From contig CP136064.1 in NCBI GenBank assembly GCA_032622095.1, positions 49,298,073 through 49,362,072 on the forward strand: a DNA stretch of 64,000 nt. The letters are read 5' to 3'. This document shows positions 1-10,402 of this stretch, piece by piece. The position numbers and the translations under genes were made by a program. The notes below the pieces were generated by a model that saw only the letters and a program-made list of their open reading frames with translations, was not told the DNA's origin and searched no databases. This DNA comes from Siphonodentalium dalli (Eukaryota; Mollusca; Scaphopoda; Gadilida; Siphonodentaliidae). Each line of letters opens with the position of its first letter. Within the stretch, counting starts at the first letter, position 1.

Positions 1-652
1 ACACTATCATGCTAATAAAAAGCTAAACAAGTGTCGTAAAAGTTGACCTAGAACCCTGAAAATATCTTTAGCTCTTTTGGTGTTAGCGTCAAAAGTAGAT
101 CATACCATGAATCTCTACTATGGCTAACGCCTGTAGAAATCATATTCCACCAGTACTTTGCCCTTCAAACGTTTTGACAGGGAACATTTTAAAGTTGAAA
201 AAATAACATGGGGAATATATTTCTTTGTTATTATCTGTTCCTTGATAATGTACTTCACTGTATAGGTGAAGGTCCCAACTCAAAATTTCATGATTTAAGT
301 GACTTTAGCCATAGTAGAGATTCATGGCATGATCTAGGTCAACAGATCAGCACTAAAAATAGTCTAGTCACAAACCTAGTTCTCAGGATTTCCTGTTTCC
401 TACAGATCTGCTCTCATGATTTATATGTAATTATTCTATTGAATATTAGCAGAGGTTTATCCTATTATGCTGAGGTCAGAAGCCATTTGTCATTTGAAAA
501 ACACTGAATCACCTTGCAAATTTGTTGCTGTTATGTGTGACAATTGTTAGCCAGAGTTTCATGTGGGACCTTTTATGTACAGTTGTTTTGTTTTGAACAA
601 TTTCACTTGTATCTGCTATTAATAATTATGCCAAAAAATAAATCTCTGTTAA
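1..652. other. Non-coding stretch with an inverted repeat
   Basis: I recognise no gene here. The only structure seen is an inverted repeat: 97-127 and 305-335 are reverse complements with one mismatch over 31 nt, around a loop of about 180 nt, and a weaker match extends outward (GACCTAG near 45, CTAGGTC near 334). This looks like an old foldback element. An AATAAA at 637-642 could be a polyadenylation signal of a gene to the left, but nothing else supports that. Confidence 0.4.
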
Positions 653-913
653 TTAACCCTTTCATGACGGGGCTGTGCTGGTGCAGCATTAAGATCCTGT
701 GCCAGTGCATTCTCTTATAAATACGAGTCTCCCATAGGGAGCTTTACATATATAAGAGGATGCACTTGCTCACCAGCTCAAGGTAAATATTGTTAGGCTA
801 ATGTATTATCTTATATATGCGAGGCTCCCTATGGGTGACTCGCATATATAAGAGAATGCATTGGCACAGTGTTTTTATAAAATTTCAGGAAGCTTCAGTC
901 ATGGAAGGGTTAA
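653..913. mobile_element. PB-c copy 1, TTAA-flanked foldback element with hairpin core
   Basis: Both ends carry TTAA. The left end reads TTAACCCTTTCATGACGGGG; the right end is a near inverted copy ending in AAGGGTTAA. Two hairpins of the CATTCTCTTATATA type lie inside (about 705-765 and 804-868), on either side of a short spacer. TTAA duplication and CCCTTT ends are the hallmark of non-autonomous piggyBac elements. No coding capacity. Confidence 0.75.
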
Positions 914-1681
914 AGATGTGGTTTCTCATCTCAACAAAAGCTTCTGTCACCAGAATTTTTTTTTTCTTTCAATTGTTTCATGCACTGACAAATACTGAGG
1001 GACAACAAAAGTTACTATTTTTAGAATATTACACTGTTCACCTGTGATCTGTGCATGTCATTTGAATATATTTCCTTTTGTTCTCTTTAAATCGAATATG
1101 TGTGACGCCATTTAACATTTTAACAGAGATACTAGTACAAATGTATCTTCAAATCAAGTTTCATTAAAACAATTGTTGTTGTTGTAAGTGATGTCCGAGA
1201 TGAGAGATCACATTTATTGATGATGTCACCTTCCCAATATAAATTTCCTGATATAATTGTCTTCCGTTCTATTAGAACGTTTCAAAATCAAATATTGCAA
1301 AATATTATTCTGCTTATTAAAGATATATTATTATATTTTATGCTCTACATCCATTTATTTTATTTATTTTATCGTATATATTTATACCACTTATATAATG
1401 GTTGTATATAATGACAATGAAGGTTTATTTGTTGGTGTTATGTGCACTGTGATTTAGCTGCTGCTGGTTCAATATGATCAGACTGGAAGCAGTTTTTTGC
1501 TGATTTTCTTCCAGTAGTCAACTACTCATTGTACACAAAACTTCATAGAATAACATTCATTGGTTATATTTACACACATTTCATAATACACATGTACAGA
1601 CTTAAAGGAATATTGCACACTCAGTTTGGTGATTGAAATTGAGTTCTTATACTGTTATAGGTAGTTGCCCACTGGGCAAAT
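914..1681. other. No gene recognised
   Basis: AT-rich sequence with short random open frames only. No repeat family seen elsewhere in the window is recognisable here, and I see no paired splice sites around a conserved reading frame. Confidence 0.4.
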
Positions 1682-1940
1682 TTAATTCCTTCTTTACTAA
1701 ATGGATTCTCCGACCCGGATATAAAAGTATGTATTTGAATGGTCTAATATTCATTTGAAAGTGTGTTCAAGAGATATGAACAGATGACAGATAGACAAAA
1801 AAGATAATGGAAGAGCAGAAGGATTCCTATTAATTGGTGGGAAATGTTCAGAAAAAGTTCAAAAAATGGCCTGTGGTCTGTTGTTGAACTTATCTGAACA
1901 TTTCCTGGGGGAATGACTCTTTTAGTAAAGAAATAGTTAA
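1682..1940. mobile_element. PB-d copy 1, TTAA-flanked element
   Basis: The left end TTAATTCCTTCTTTACTAAA and the right end TTTAGTAAAGAAATAGTTAA are inverted copies. The interior holds the family's central palindrome (AAATGTTCAGA and TCTGAACATTT arms), here partly decayed. Other copies share a stretch with GTATACATTGGAATGGTCTA. It is piggyBac-like by TTAA and terminal bases, and lacks the shared hairpin core of PB-a, PB-b and PB-c. Confidence 0.65.
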
Positions 1941-2057
1941 CAGATAACAATTATTGCCGATTAAGATATACAACAATATTATGTTACGTCACCTTGAGGT
2001 AACCCATCTTCATTCTCAGAAATGAGATTTCTATCGGGAATTCCATAATTTGGCTTT

Positions 2058-2228
2058 TTAACCCTTTGAGTGCCAGGGGCCGATATCATCGGCCCTAAAC
2101 CTACAAAATAAGTCTGTTAAAGAATATAAGAATAAATTATTAAAATTGTAAAAAAAAAAATTAAAAAAAAAAATTGTTAGGCCAATGCATTCTCTTATAT
2201 ATGCGAGGCGACCTATGGTCGCATATGC
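2058..2228. mobile_element. PB-b copy 1, truncated
   Basis: Begins TTAACCCTTTGAGTGCCAGG and contains the family's GGGCCGATATCATCGGCCC palindrome, an AT-rich spacer and half of a hairpin core. It breaks off in the core loop near 2228, so the far end is missing. Confidence 0.65.
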
Positions 2229-2470
2229 TTGTGTAAATATAATATTGTGTCATATTTTAATGTCCAGTCAGTCAATAGTACCTCTGTTTTATTCATGTTG
2301 ATTATATGTCAGTCAAGTTACTAGTCGCTATACATGTACATGTACAGGCATCAGTCCATGATTGAGATTATCAATAGTAATAAGATTGGAAGTGGCGAAA
2401 AAGTTTTATTTAGTCCCCAATTTTTTCCAACCGAAAATGACTTCTGTTTCAAGGAAATATTTATGAACCA

Positions 2471-2819
2471 TTAAAGGGTTACTGTACACTAAATCAAGTC
2501 ATCTATGGGACCATCTACTTTTATTCTCAACAGAATATATGCGACAAATGAATGAATTTGGTCCATGGATTAGTGTAAAATACACTTGTGTGCTCTATGA
2601 ATGATGCCACCAACATGGTAATCAAAATGAAAATGAATTTATGACTCCAGTCATAAATTCATTTTCATTATAATTACCATGGTGACTTTGCATCATTCAT
2701 ATAGAGCACACTAGTGTATTTTGCACTAATCCATGGCTCAAATTCATTCATTTGTTGCATATATTCTGTTGAGCAGATGGTCCCATAAATGGCCAGATTT
2801 AGTGTACATACCCCTTTAA
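2471..2819. mobile_element. Long palindromic foldback element (about 350 bp)
   Basis: The whole segment folds on itself. The left arm begins TTAAAGGGTTACTGTACAC and the right arm ends GTGTACATACCCCTTTAA, with the centre near 2645 (ATGACTCCAGTCAT). Arms differ at scattered sites. The ends contain TTAA, but with one copy only I cannot fix the superfamily. Confidence 0.6.
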
Positions 2820-2937
2820 AAAAATAACTAAAGTGACATATTAAAGTTTCTTTTTTATAAACAATTATAAAGATTGATCCTCATTATTTTTTCATATAAA
2901 TATAGTAAAACAAAGGACATCTGTCTTTATTCAGTGT

Positions 2938-3146
2938 TTAACCGTTTCATGACGAGATGTGCTAGTGCAGCATTAAAGATCCTGTGCCAGTGCATTCTCT
3001 TATATATGCGAGTCTCCCATAGGGAGCCTCGCATATATAAGAGAATGAACTGGCTTACAAGGTCAAGGTAAATATTGTTAGGCCAATCGGTTAGGCCACA
3101 GGGTTTTCACAAAAAATTTAGGAAGCTCCGGTCATGGAAGGGTTAA
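2938..3146. mobile_element. PB-c copy 2
   Basis: Bounded by TTAA on both sides, with PB-c ends (TTTCATGACG and GTCATGGAAGGGTTAA). It has one intact hairpin of the shared core (about 2990-3046); the second hairpin is deleted, leaving only its edge (GGCCAATCGG). Confidence 0.7.
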
Positions 3147-3174
3147 CGTTGAAGCAGCTGATGAAAAATACTAC

Positions 3175-3391
3175 TACAGTAATGCCCTAAGTAATCGACT
3201 CTTTAAACAAAGATGAATTATGGGTAACTTTTCAGGATTTAGTCGGAAATATGGCTTGTTGCCATTCATCGGAAAGCTCTCCCCGAGAGCTTTCCGACGA
3301 ATGGTAATAAGCCATATTTCCGACTAAATCACGAAAAGTTACCCATAATTCTGCTGTGTTTAAGGAGTCAATTACTTAGGGCATTACTGTA
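3175..3391. mobile_element. TC copy 1, near-perfect hairpin MITE
   Basis: A single 217-bp hairpin, TACAGTAATGCCCTAA to TTAGGGCATTACTGTA, whose arms pair almost throughout around a GAAAGCTC centre. TA at each end fits a Tc1/mariner-type target duplication. Eleven full or partial copies occur in the window. Confidence 0.8.
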
Positions 3392-4113
3392 TGTTAGATA
3401 TCCACATTTGATCATTTCATGTATTTATCAATAAGTTTTGATCCTCAAAATGTGAACAACTACTGGATTTAATTTGACATCTGATGATTATAATCCATTG
3501 TAAACTTGTTTGGTTTCTGTTCGGTCTCATTAGATGGTTGTATTCTAACTTTGTGTGTTTGTTGCTTTGTGCTATTATCAGTTTTTGCTAGATTTATTAT
3601 CTGTGTATACCGGTATCTATAACCTAGTCATATTCTACAATTTATAATTATTGTGCTAATAAACTGAGTATTACAGACAACGTGGCTTTTTAATTATCCT
3701 ATATTTCAGTTTTGTCAATGTTTGAGCACTATTATTATTCAAATAATCAGTTATAGTAGACATGTACATGTATATTTTTGCCGTCATCAGAAAAAAATAA
3801 TAGACAGTACTGATCTAGAAAATAATCCAAGATTCTAGTCAACACAAGCTTGTCAATAGATATAAATGTTCTTTCAATTTCTACATATTAAGACTTGTGT
3901 GACAAAAACTATTACTAGTTTAGAACAGTATGGTGTTTGCCAGTGATCGTTGTGTTATTTTTGCTGGGAATCCTCATTTTAATAATTTTAAGTTGATTAT
4001 TCTGACCCCATATGTGTCAAATGTCGTTAAAAAAATAATTTCATAAAAGATTGATGAAATTGTTGTTGGAATCGTTGTCCATTAAGCGAGAAACAAAATT
4101 TATATTGTTTGAG
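3392..4113. other. No gene recognised
   Basis: No supported gene. The stretch 3540-3680 is T-rich and includes AATAAA at about 3658 followed by GAGTATT, so it could be an untranslated 3' end, but no coding exon leads into it. Confidence 0.35.
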
Positions 4114-4330
4114 TACAGTAATGCTCTAAGTAATCGAGTTCTTAACCACAGCAGAATTATGGGTAACTTTTCAGGATTTAGTCGGAAATATGGCTTGTTG
4201 CCATTCATCGGAAAGTTCTTGGGGAGAGCTTTCCGATGAATGGCAACAAGCCATATTTCCGACTAAATCCTGAAAAGTTACCCATAATTCTGCTGTGTTT
4301 AAGGAGTCGATTAATTAGAGCATTACTGTA
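4114..4330. mobile_element. TC copy 2
   Basis: Full-length TACAGTAATGC...GCATTACTGTA hairpin with both arms and the GAAAGCTC/GAGCTTTC centre intact, flanked by TA. Confidence 0.8.
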
Positions 4331-4342
4331 CAGGGACGTATT

Positions 4343-4400
4343 GAAAATATGGTGCTGGACGTTTGCAGAATGAGGTCCCCAGAGGGTGAATTTATTGATG
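4343..4400. mobile_element. Fragment of the hAT-like (hA) family
   Basis: Only the left arm survives: GCAGAATGAGGTCCCCAGAG followed by the GGTGAATTTA block. The flank AAAATATGGTGCTGGACGTT matches the terminus of the diverged copy at 18952-19651, so this belongs to that subfamily. Confidence 0.6.
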
Positions 4401-4879
4401 AGATTCTTTCAATTTCATTGGAACATGCTATATGGGGTGACATTGCATTAATCTCAAGGTGATTCATACTACTGTGTGTCATGTAGTGCGAAATGTAATG
4501 ATGTGTCTTCACACAAATTACAAACAGTTGGGTCAGACTCGTTAAAATTCTAAGCAAACAAAACACCCACTTAATGTAATTGTTTAAATACCAAAGGGAA
4601 ATAGTTAAATCTTAAAGCTAAATTTCACTTTGTGCCCACTATCAGGGACGGTAGCGCAGGGATGGGCAACTACAGGTTTGGGAGGGGCATCCCTTCCAAC
4701 TTTGGCCTAAATTTTCAAATGTTAGATATTTCATGCCTGACAGTCAACACCAGTTGGAAATTTCAGACCAAAAATAGATTTAATTTTTTCCCATAACGAC
4801 ACATGTAACGTATCAACATCAAGACAGGAAACATAATTGTATTATCAGTTATCTTTGGCAAATCAAGGTGTGTGGTGGA

Positions 4880-5050
4880 GGGGGGTACATGGAGATTTAA
4901 TACCTGGATGTCAATTAATACCTGGATGTCAATTTTGAACCCTGAGTCAGAGCTGAGGGTGTCAAAAAGAGACATCCAGCCTCCAGGTATTAAATCTCCA
5001 TGTCCTCTACAATGTTGCTGGAGATAACGATTTTGTCCCCACAACATTAG
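4880..5050. repeat. Inverted repeat related to 46190-48690
   Basis: ACATGGAGATTTAATACCTG near 4888 and its reverse complement near 4980-5003 form a hairpin. The flank ATTTTGTCCCCA also occurs at the ends of the larger repeats at 46190-48690, suggesting a short derivative of the same family. Confidence 0.5.
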
Positions 5051-5212
5051 CCATGTGGCCTCAATTTAAGTGTGGTTTTCATAGGTTCTCACATTAATTC
5101 ACACCCATAAGAATAATCCAGTAGCCGACCTATGAAACCGGCATCAGGTGATGTCAAACTCAGCGTGCTTAAGCAGCATCATGATTGGTGGAAACTACCA
5201 GTTCAAGGGTCA

Positions 5213-5418
5213 TTCATATACCCCCGATGTTTCATGTGCTCATATACCCCCGATGTTTCATGTGCTCATATACCCCCGATGTTTCATGTGCTCATATACC
5301 CCCGATGTTTCATGTGCTCATATACCCCCGATGTTTCATGTGCTCATATACCCCCGATGTTTCATGTGCTCATATACCCCCGATGTTTCATGTGCTCATA
5401 TACCCCCGATGTTTCGCA
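5213..5418. repeat. Minisatellite, 26-bp unit, 8 copies
   Basis: Eight head-to-tail copies of a unit containing TACCCCCGATGTTTCATGTG, with CCCCCGATG starting every 26 nt from 5221 to 5403. Copies are identical until the last, which changes to TTTCGCACA. Because 26 is not a multiple of three, the same peptide repeats appear in all three forward frames; these open frames are by-products, not genes. Confidence 0.95.
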
Positions 5419-5621
5419 CATGTTCTCTTAAACCCCGCTGTCAAAGGTGACAATGGACATGGTGATTTGAACGTGCCATTGTAGTCAATCAGATTGTTAG
5501 TTACAACTGGATGTGTGAACAATTCATGATTTACCTTATCTTACAACATTAGTTTCTTATTATACTTGAGACAAATGAAAGAAATGTTCATGATATCAGA
5601 AACTCAATTATTTGGCAAAGA

Positions 5622-5849
5622 TTAACCTTTTCATGACGGGAGCTGCACTTGTGCAGCATTAAAGATCCTGTGCCAGTACATTCTATTATATATGCAAGTC
5701 TCACATAGGGAGCCTCGCATATATAAGAGAATACACTGGCTTACAATGTCAAGGTAAATATTTTTAGGCCGATGTATGCTCTTATATATGCGAGGCTCCC
5801 AATTGGAGACATTGGCAACGGGTTTTCACAAAATTTCAGGAAGGGTTAA
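5622..5849. mobile_element. PB-c copy 3
   Basis: TTAA at both ends, PB-c left terminus (TTTTCATGACGGGAGCTGCA), one hairpin at about 5678-5735 and a damaged second one near 5767-5805. The right terminus is shortened (TTTCAGGAAGGGTTAA). Confidence 0.7.
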
Positions 5850-6744
5850 ACCACTCATTGTCATCAACTCTATATGTTCCTTGGTGATTAGCTAAATTCA
5901 TAGTGTGAGATTACTGTTGTCTGTCCTATTTGTATCTGTATTGATACATATGACATGATATGGTTTTAGGTGATCCACATAACTGTCAACTGCTTCTACA
6001 AGATTCGAGATCTAAATGTTAGTAATTTCATTGTTTGCTGAGAAGTCCCTTGAGTTGGCAAACTACAAAACAAACCACACAGACCATGGCTTGATTATAC
6101 AAGCACAGACCATTCGTCCTTGCCAAACATAATTAGATTATTTGAAGTGTCAGGGAGACCAAATCTTTGATACTTTGAGGAGGTAGGTCATTTATAGTCG
6201 AAGGTGTTAATCTCTCTTTGCTAGCACCACACAGGAACACAACTTTACTTTTGATCTTTAAGTGATGGATAGAGCACAAGAATTGTTCTTTACCAGAATC
6301 AATCGAGTCGAAGATGAGATTTATTCTGGTAAAGAACAATTCGCATGCTCTGACCGACTTAGAGCACAATTGATCCCACAAGATGCAATAAACTGTAAAT
6401 GCGCCGTGCGCTTGCCACGATTGGACACAATAGCCTGTTATCCACACCCAAAAACGTGATTAACATGAACTGATCGCAGTTGAATGTGAATAGATATGTC
6501 CGAAACAACACAGACTGGTCCCATTTTGAATCGCCCGTGCGATTTGTCTGTTATGAGTTGCGGGTGCCTAACAATGGATAATCATTGAACTATTCCTTCG
6601 CCAGCCTTGCGAATTGGTGTACCTTACCAAAAATCAGGGAACGATTACAACAATGGGATTGTGCTCTAATAAACATTATACAAAACCCACCAACAACTGA
6701 AACATAATAAAATAAACCAAGTTAACAATCTAATTATCTCTTCT
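5850..6744. other. No gene recognised; one short hairpin
   Basis: The one clear structure is an inverted repeat: 6271-6302 pairs with 6321-6351 (AATTGTTCTTTACCAGAAT against ATTCTGGTAAAGAACAATT). The open frames over it on both strands are produced by that symmetry. Nothing else is recognised. Confidence 0.45.
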
Positions 6745-7065
6745 TAAAGGTATAAAAACCGATTTAATGGTCCCCATACATGTATCATCAGATTCCAACA
6801 ACAACAACATTTCTTCAAAAGATGCTTTAGTTATCATAATCAATTAATTACCAATAATCATGCTAACTTTTCCGAAACATGTTGTATCAACATTTTGTTC
6901 AATGCAATTTTATATCGAGAGTATGTCAGTCGGCTTGTCGAATATTTGCCAGGCCATCAAATATTCAAGGTGGTGAAAAATAACAGATTTCAAAAATTTA
7001 TATCTGATAACACTGAGCTTTGGTGGGTGGGTTCCTCAACTCAAATTAAATATTTTTTCATCCTC
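6745..7065. repeat. Interspersed repeat K, copy 1
   Basis: Shares GGTCCCCAT, the CCAACAACAACAACATTTCT stretch, an ATTAATTAC block and, further on, GGTGGGTTCCTCAACTC with the copies at about 39200-40075 and 42252-42720. It has no coding frame. The class is unknown. Confidence 0.6.
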
Positions 7066-7229
7066 TTTCTAATTCATCACATACAACAAATACTATATAC
7101 TCATTTAAATATGTCTGACAAAAAAGCCAACTCAGCGAACCAATGTAGCATATACATTCATCTCATCTTGGCTTCAAATTTAATGATTAAGCTTGGAAAA
7201 AGAAGAGTAACAATGCAATTACAACCATT

Positions 7230-7625
7230 CAAATCTGAGTTTAGTGTGCCTGTCATTTGCAGAATGAGGTCCCCAGTGGGTGAATTTAGTGACACTATCC
7301 AGCACAGTGGGCTAGCATCACTAAATTACCCTCTTGAGACCTCAGTCTGCAGGGCCTCATCTGCTATGGAAGACATAGACTCAGTTTGAAGTTCCCAAAT
7401 GGTGAATATTGTGATGTACACCCATTGGGAACCTCAATTATGCAATGTGTCATCGCCAATTTGGGGATATAGAGAAACTAAACTAAAAAAGAAATAGAAT
7501 CCATGTGAAGAAGTTTCTATAGAAATTTTATAATAAAGAAACTTTCCAGAGAAGATGAGGCCTAAGCAGAATTCACCTTCTGGGGAGCTCATTCTGCAAC
7601 TGACAGGCACACTGAACTCAGCTTG
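7230..7625. mobile_element. hA copy, with 8-bp target duplication
   Basis: Left terminus CAAATCTGAGTTTAGTGTG and right terminus CACTGAACTCAGCTTG are inverted copies. CAACCATT is duplicated exactly at 7222-7229 and 7626-7633. The interior has the GCAGAATGAGGTCCCC arms and a GGGGATATAGAGAAACTAAA spacer. An 8-bp duplication fits the hAT superfamily. Non-coding. Confidence 0.8.
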
Positions 7626-7819
7626 CAACCATTTAAAGTTCACTTGTAGTCAGTAGACTCACGGTCACATGGGGAGCAGCAATACTGTAGCATCAACCAT
7701 CAGCAACATATACAAGGTTCACACAGAGCCTTGATAGTCTGGACTCTGGAATAGCATTTAACCCTCCATTGGTCAACATCTCAGACTGGGAACTTATTGT
7801 CGGAACATTTCCTGAGGGA

Positions 7820-7952
7820 TACAGTAATGCCCTAATTAATCGACTCATTAACCGCAGCAGAATTATGGGTAACTTTTCCTGAAATCCTGAAAAGTTACCC
7901 ATAATTCTGCTGTGGTTAACTTAAGGAGTCGATTACTTAGGGCATTACTGTA
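7820..7952. mobile_element. TC copy 3, inserted in a PB-d remnant
   Basis: Shortened hairpin (arms meet at TTTTCCTGAAATCCTGAAAA). The flanks CCTGAGGGA and ACTACTCATCAA are contiguous in the intact PB-d copy near 14731-14755, separated there by one TA, so this is a TA-target insertion with its empty site visible. Confidence 0.8.
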
Positions 7953-7996
7953 ACTACTCATCAACCAGCATCAACGGGTATTCAATATGGAGTGGG

Positions 7997-8239
7997 TTTA
8001 CCTTTCTATACTAAATACTTATTGACGAGTAGTTCCCTAAGGAAATGTTCAAATAATAAGTTCAACAAATGTTAAACTTATTATCTAAACATTTCCCTCC
8101 AATAAGTAGGACTCCTTCTGTACTTGTATTATCTGACGTCTGCTTATATTTCCTGAAAATCCCTCCATTAAATAATAGACCGTTCTAATGTATACTTTAT
8201 AATTGAATGGGAGAATCCATTTAGTATATAAAGGGTTAA
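7997..8239. mobile_element. PB-d copy 2
   Basis: Left end TTTACCTTTCTATACTAAAT (TTAA mutated to TTTA), right end AAAGGGTTAA. It contains the central AATAAGTTCAACAAATG palindrome and the AATAGACCGTTCTAATGTAT block in reverse orientation to copy 1. Confidence 0.7.
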
Positions 8240-8866
8240 TCTCATAAAAGATAAGTGCTCATTCTCATCCTCAGTCGAGCTAATTGTTGTATATCACCGC
8301 TGCCACTTACTGGAATTAAGTCTGAGAGTTCTTGAATATTGTTGAATTTTCAGCGATATATGCGGTACTTACTGGACGTGCATATTGGGAGGGGCTAAAA
8401 AAATATGTACCGAGATATACAGTCAGTTGATTTCACGTTTTGCACCTAATTAATGAACTTGACGCTGACTCAGTTTACAACTTTTAGTCTCTTTCAGAAT
8501 GAAAAATGTCAATAATATAAAATAATATACATGCAAAATTTGTCTTCTATGTATTTGGTAGATAATACATATAAGATGACATGTACCAAACATGAAGCCA
8601 ACTGATTGCATAACACTGAATGAAAATGGAATGGAACATCTTGGGTACACATTTTCTCAGCACCGGATCAGACTCGACATACAAATTTTTGTCCCTCCCT
8701 GTATATTTGAAGATTGCATCGTTAGTATTGACGAAAACTTTTCCGGATGTCTCTCTTTGTCACTGTTGGTTTGCTATGTGCACTGCGAATTGATTTGAGT
8801 TCAGTTGGGAGAATTTAAAAAAAGAATTTTCAGAAAAGTTAGATTTTTCGCCGTTTCATGACTATT
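8240..8866. other. No gene recognised
   Basis: I see no repeat family or supported exon in this stretch. Confidence 0.35.
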
Positions 8867-9246
8867 TTAACCCTTTACCCAACAAACCGGTCAAATAAAG
8901 CTTCAACAGCCTAAAATATCTTCGGTCTGTCTCAATAGAACCATACAAATATGGATATCATTGGAACCGGCTCATTGACCACATTGTGATGGTTACAGTT
9001 TTGCCCTGTGCCAATGCATTCTCTTATATATGCGAGTCGACCATAGGTCGCCTCGCATATATAAGAGAATGCATTGGCCTAAAAAAAATCTTTTTTTACC
9101 ATTTTTTCTTACATTCTTTAACAATTTTATAATTTTTAATGTGTTAAGCCAATGCATTCTCTTATATATGCGAGGCGACCTATGGTCGACTCGCATATAT
9201 AAGAGAATGCATTGGCACAGGGCCCTTCTGTTGGGTAAAGGGTTAA
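8867..9246. mobile_element. PB-a copy 1 with two hairpin cores
   Basis: TTAACCCTTTACCCAACA at the left and TGTTGGGTAAAGGGTTAA at the right, with TTAA on both flanks. Two hairpins (about 9010-9080 and 9145-9220), each with CCAATGCATTCTCTTATATA arms and a GTCGACCATAGGTCGC loop, stand in inverted orientation around an AT-rich spacer. The overlapping opposite-strand open frames follow from this symmetry. Confidence 0.85.
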
Positions 9247-9477
9247 CCAGAATGCACTGAAATCATAGGATGATTAGACTGCATACTGTTTTCATTAATT
9301 AACATGTGCACGTCCTGAATTTTCATAAATCGGAAATATTGACATAATATAAATGGATAAAGTTTTCATCTTTGCTAATACCATTTGAACATCCAGGAAA
9401 ATCTTGAAATTGTTGAGGAATTGACTTGAATTATACTAGGTCTGACATGCAGCCAATAGAACTATGAAATATATAGA

Positions 9478-9640
9478 GAATACCTACAGTTTTTGTTTCA
9501 ATACCAAAATATCTAATGAGTGTCTGGAAAGAAATATCAAATTTTCATGAGCAGCTGCAAGCCACGAGTGAAAAGTTGATAATACTTTCCAGACATGATT
9601 GAGATTTTTCAGGTATTCAAACAAAAAACTATAGGTATTC
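9478..9640. repeat. Hairpin repeat
   Basis: GAATACCTACAGTTTTTGTT and its near reverse complement ending ACTATAGGTATTC bound a 163-bp segment whose inner parts (TGTCTGGAAAG and CTTTCCAGACA) also pair. Probably an isolated foldback MITE. Confidence 0.6.
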
Positions 9641-9660
9641 TTTTTATTATATCCGCCTTA

Positions 9661-9901
9661 TTAACCCTTTGAGTGCCAGGTCGATTTTTGTATCAACCCA
9701 TATACCCTGTGCCAATGCATTCTCTTATATATGCGAGTCGACCATAGGTCGCCTCGCATATATAAGAGAATACATTGGCCTAACAATTGTTTGTTTGTTT
9801 TTTTTTTTTACAATTTTAATAATTTATTCTTATATTCTTTAACAGACTTATTTTGTAGGTTTAGGGCCGATGAGATCGGCCCCTGGCACTCAAAGGGTTA
9901 A
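9661..9901. mobile_element. PB-b copy 2
   Basis: TTAACCCTTTGAGTGCCAGG at the left and CCTGGCACTCAAAGGGTTAA at the right. One hairpin core lies near the left end (about 9713-9780), then a poly-T spacer and the GGGCCGATGAGATCGGCCC block. PB-b copies carry one core, not two. Confidence 0.85.
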
Positions 9902-10053
9902 TGCCCAAAATTGCTAAATTATGTGGAATTTTCACTTTTAATAGTACAACAAATTGAACTGTACTTTGAAAGCAACATGCATCTGGTTGACCCGATCAGT
10001 TGATAGGTTGCAAACTGCTTTCAATGGCAAAATCATGATGTCATGACTTCACT

Positions 10054-10137
10054 CAACAAGCTACAGTGAAATAACAAAAGCTACAGTGAACTAACAAAAG
10101 CTACATGAACAGCGAAATAACAAAATAATATTTCACT
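10054..10137. repeat. Short tandem repeat around AAGCTACAGTGAA
   Basis: Three imperfect copies of about 22 nt (AAGCTACAGTGAAATAACAA type) followed by one inverted copy (TTTCACTGTAGCTTCG). It lies just upstream of the first TAF10 coding exon. Confidence 0.6.
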
Positions 10138-10240
10138 GTAGCTTCGAAGAGATACATATGATAATTTTCGTTAATTTTATGTTATATTATAGACAAGCAT
10201 ATAATAATTTTTTTTTATTCATGAATTGTTTATTCCAGAC

Positions 10241-10402
10241 ATGGAGGATAATAAGCCTCCAGATTTGAGTGGGTTTGGTATTGGAGGAGGCGCTAACTTT
10301 GCAGTGACTAATCCGACGCCTGCAGCTGAGGTTAAACATGAGCGACCACCTGGTGTTCCGCTCAGTGATTTCCTGTTACAACTAGATGACTATGCTCCAA
10401 CA
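10241..10402 (+). CDS. TAF10: TAF10 coding exon 1
   Basis: Encodes residues 1-54, from [13 protein letters not shown] to LDDYAPT. The exon follows acceptor TATTCCAG (10231-10238) and ends at donor ACA|GTGAGT in phase 0. It carries a Gly-rich N terminus and the first histone-fold helix. Confidence 0.93.

Noticed and set aside
5132-5484. Cysteine/histidine-rich repeat protein in three frames
   Set aside because: It is the translation of a 26-bp minisatellite; the same peptide appears in all three frames.
6133-6459. 104-residue - strand frame with an overlapping + frame
   Set aside because: Both cross a short inverted repeat that forces similar peptides on both strands; no splice signals or homology are recognised.
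6895-7389. 164-residue open frame
   Set aside because: It runs from repeat K into a hAT-like element; the protein has no unity of composition or domain.
9010-9220. TATA-box promoters in the CTTATATATGCGAG segments
   Set aside because: The segments are hairpin arms of transposons repeated more than twenty times with no genes positioned next to them.
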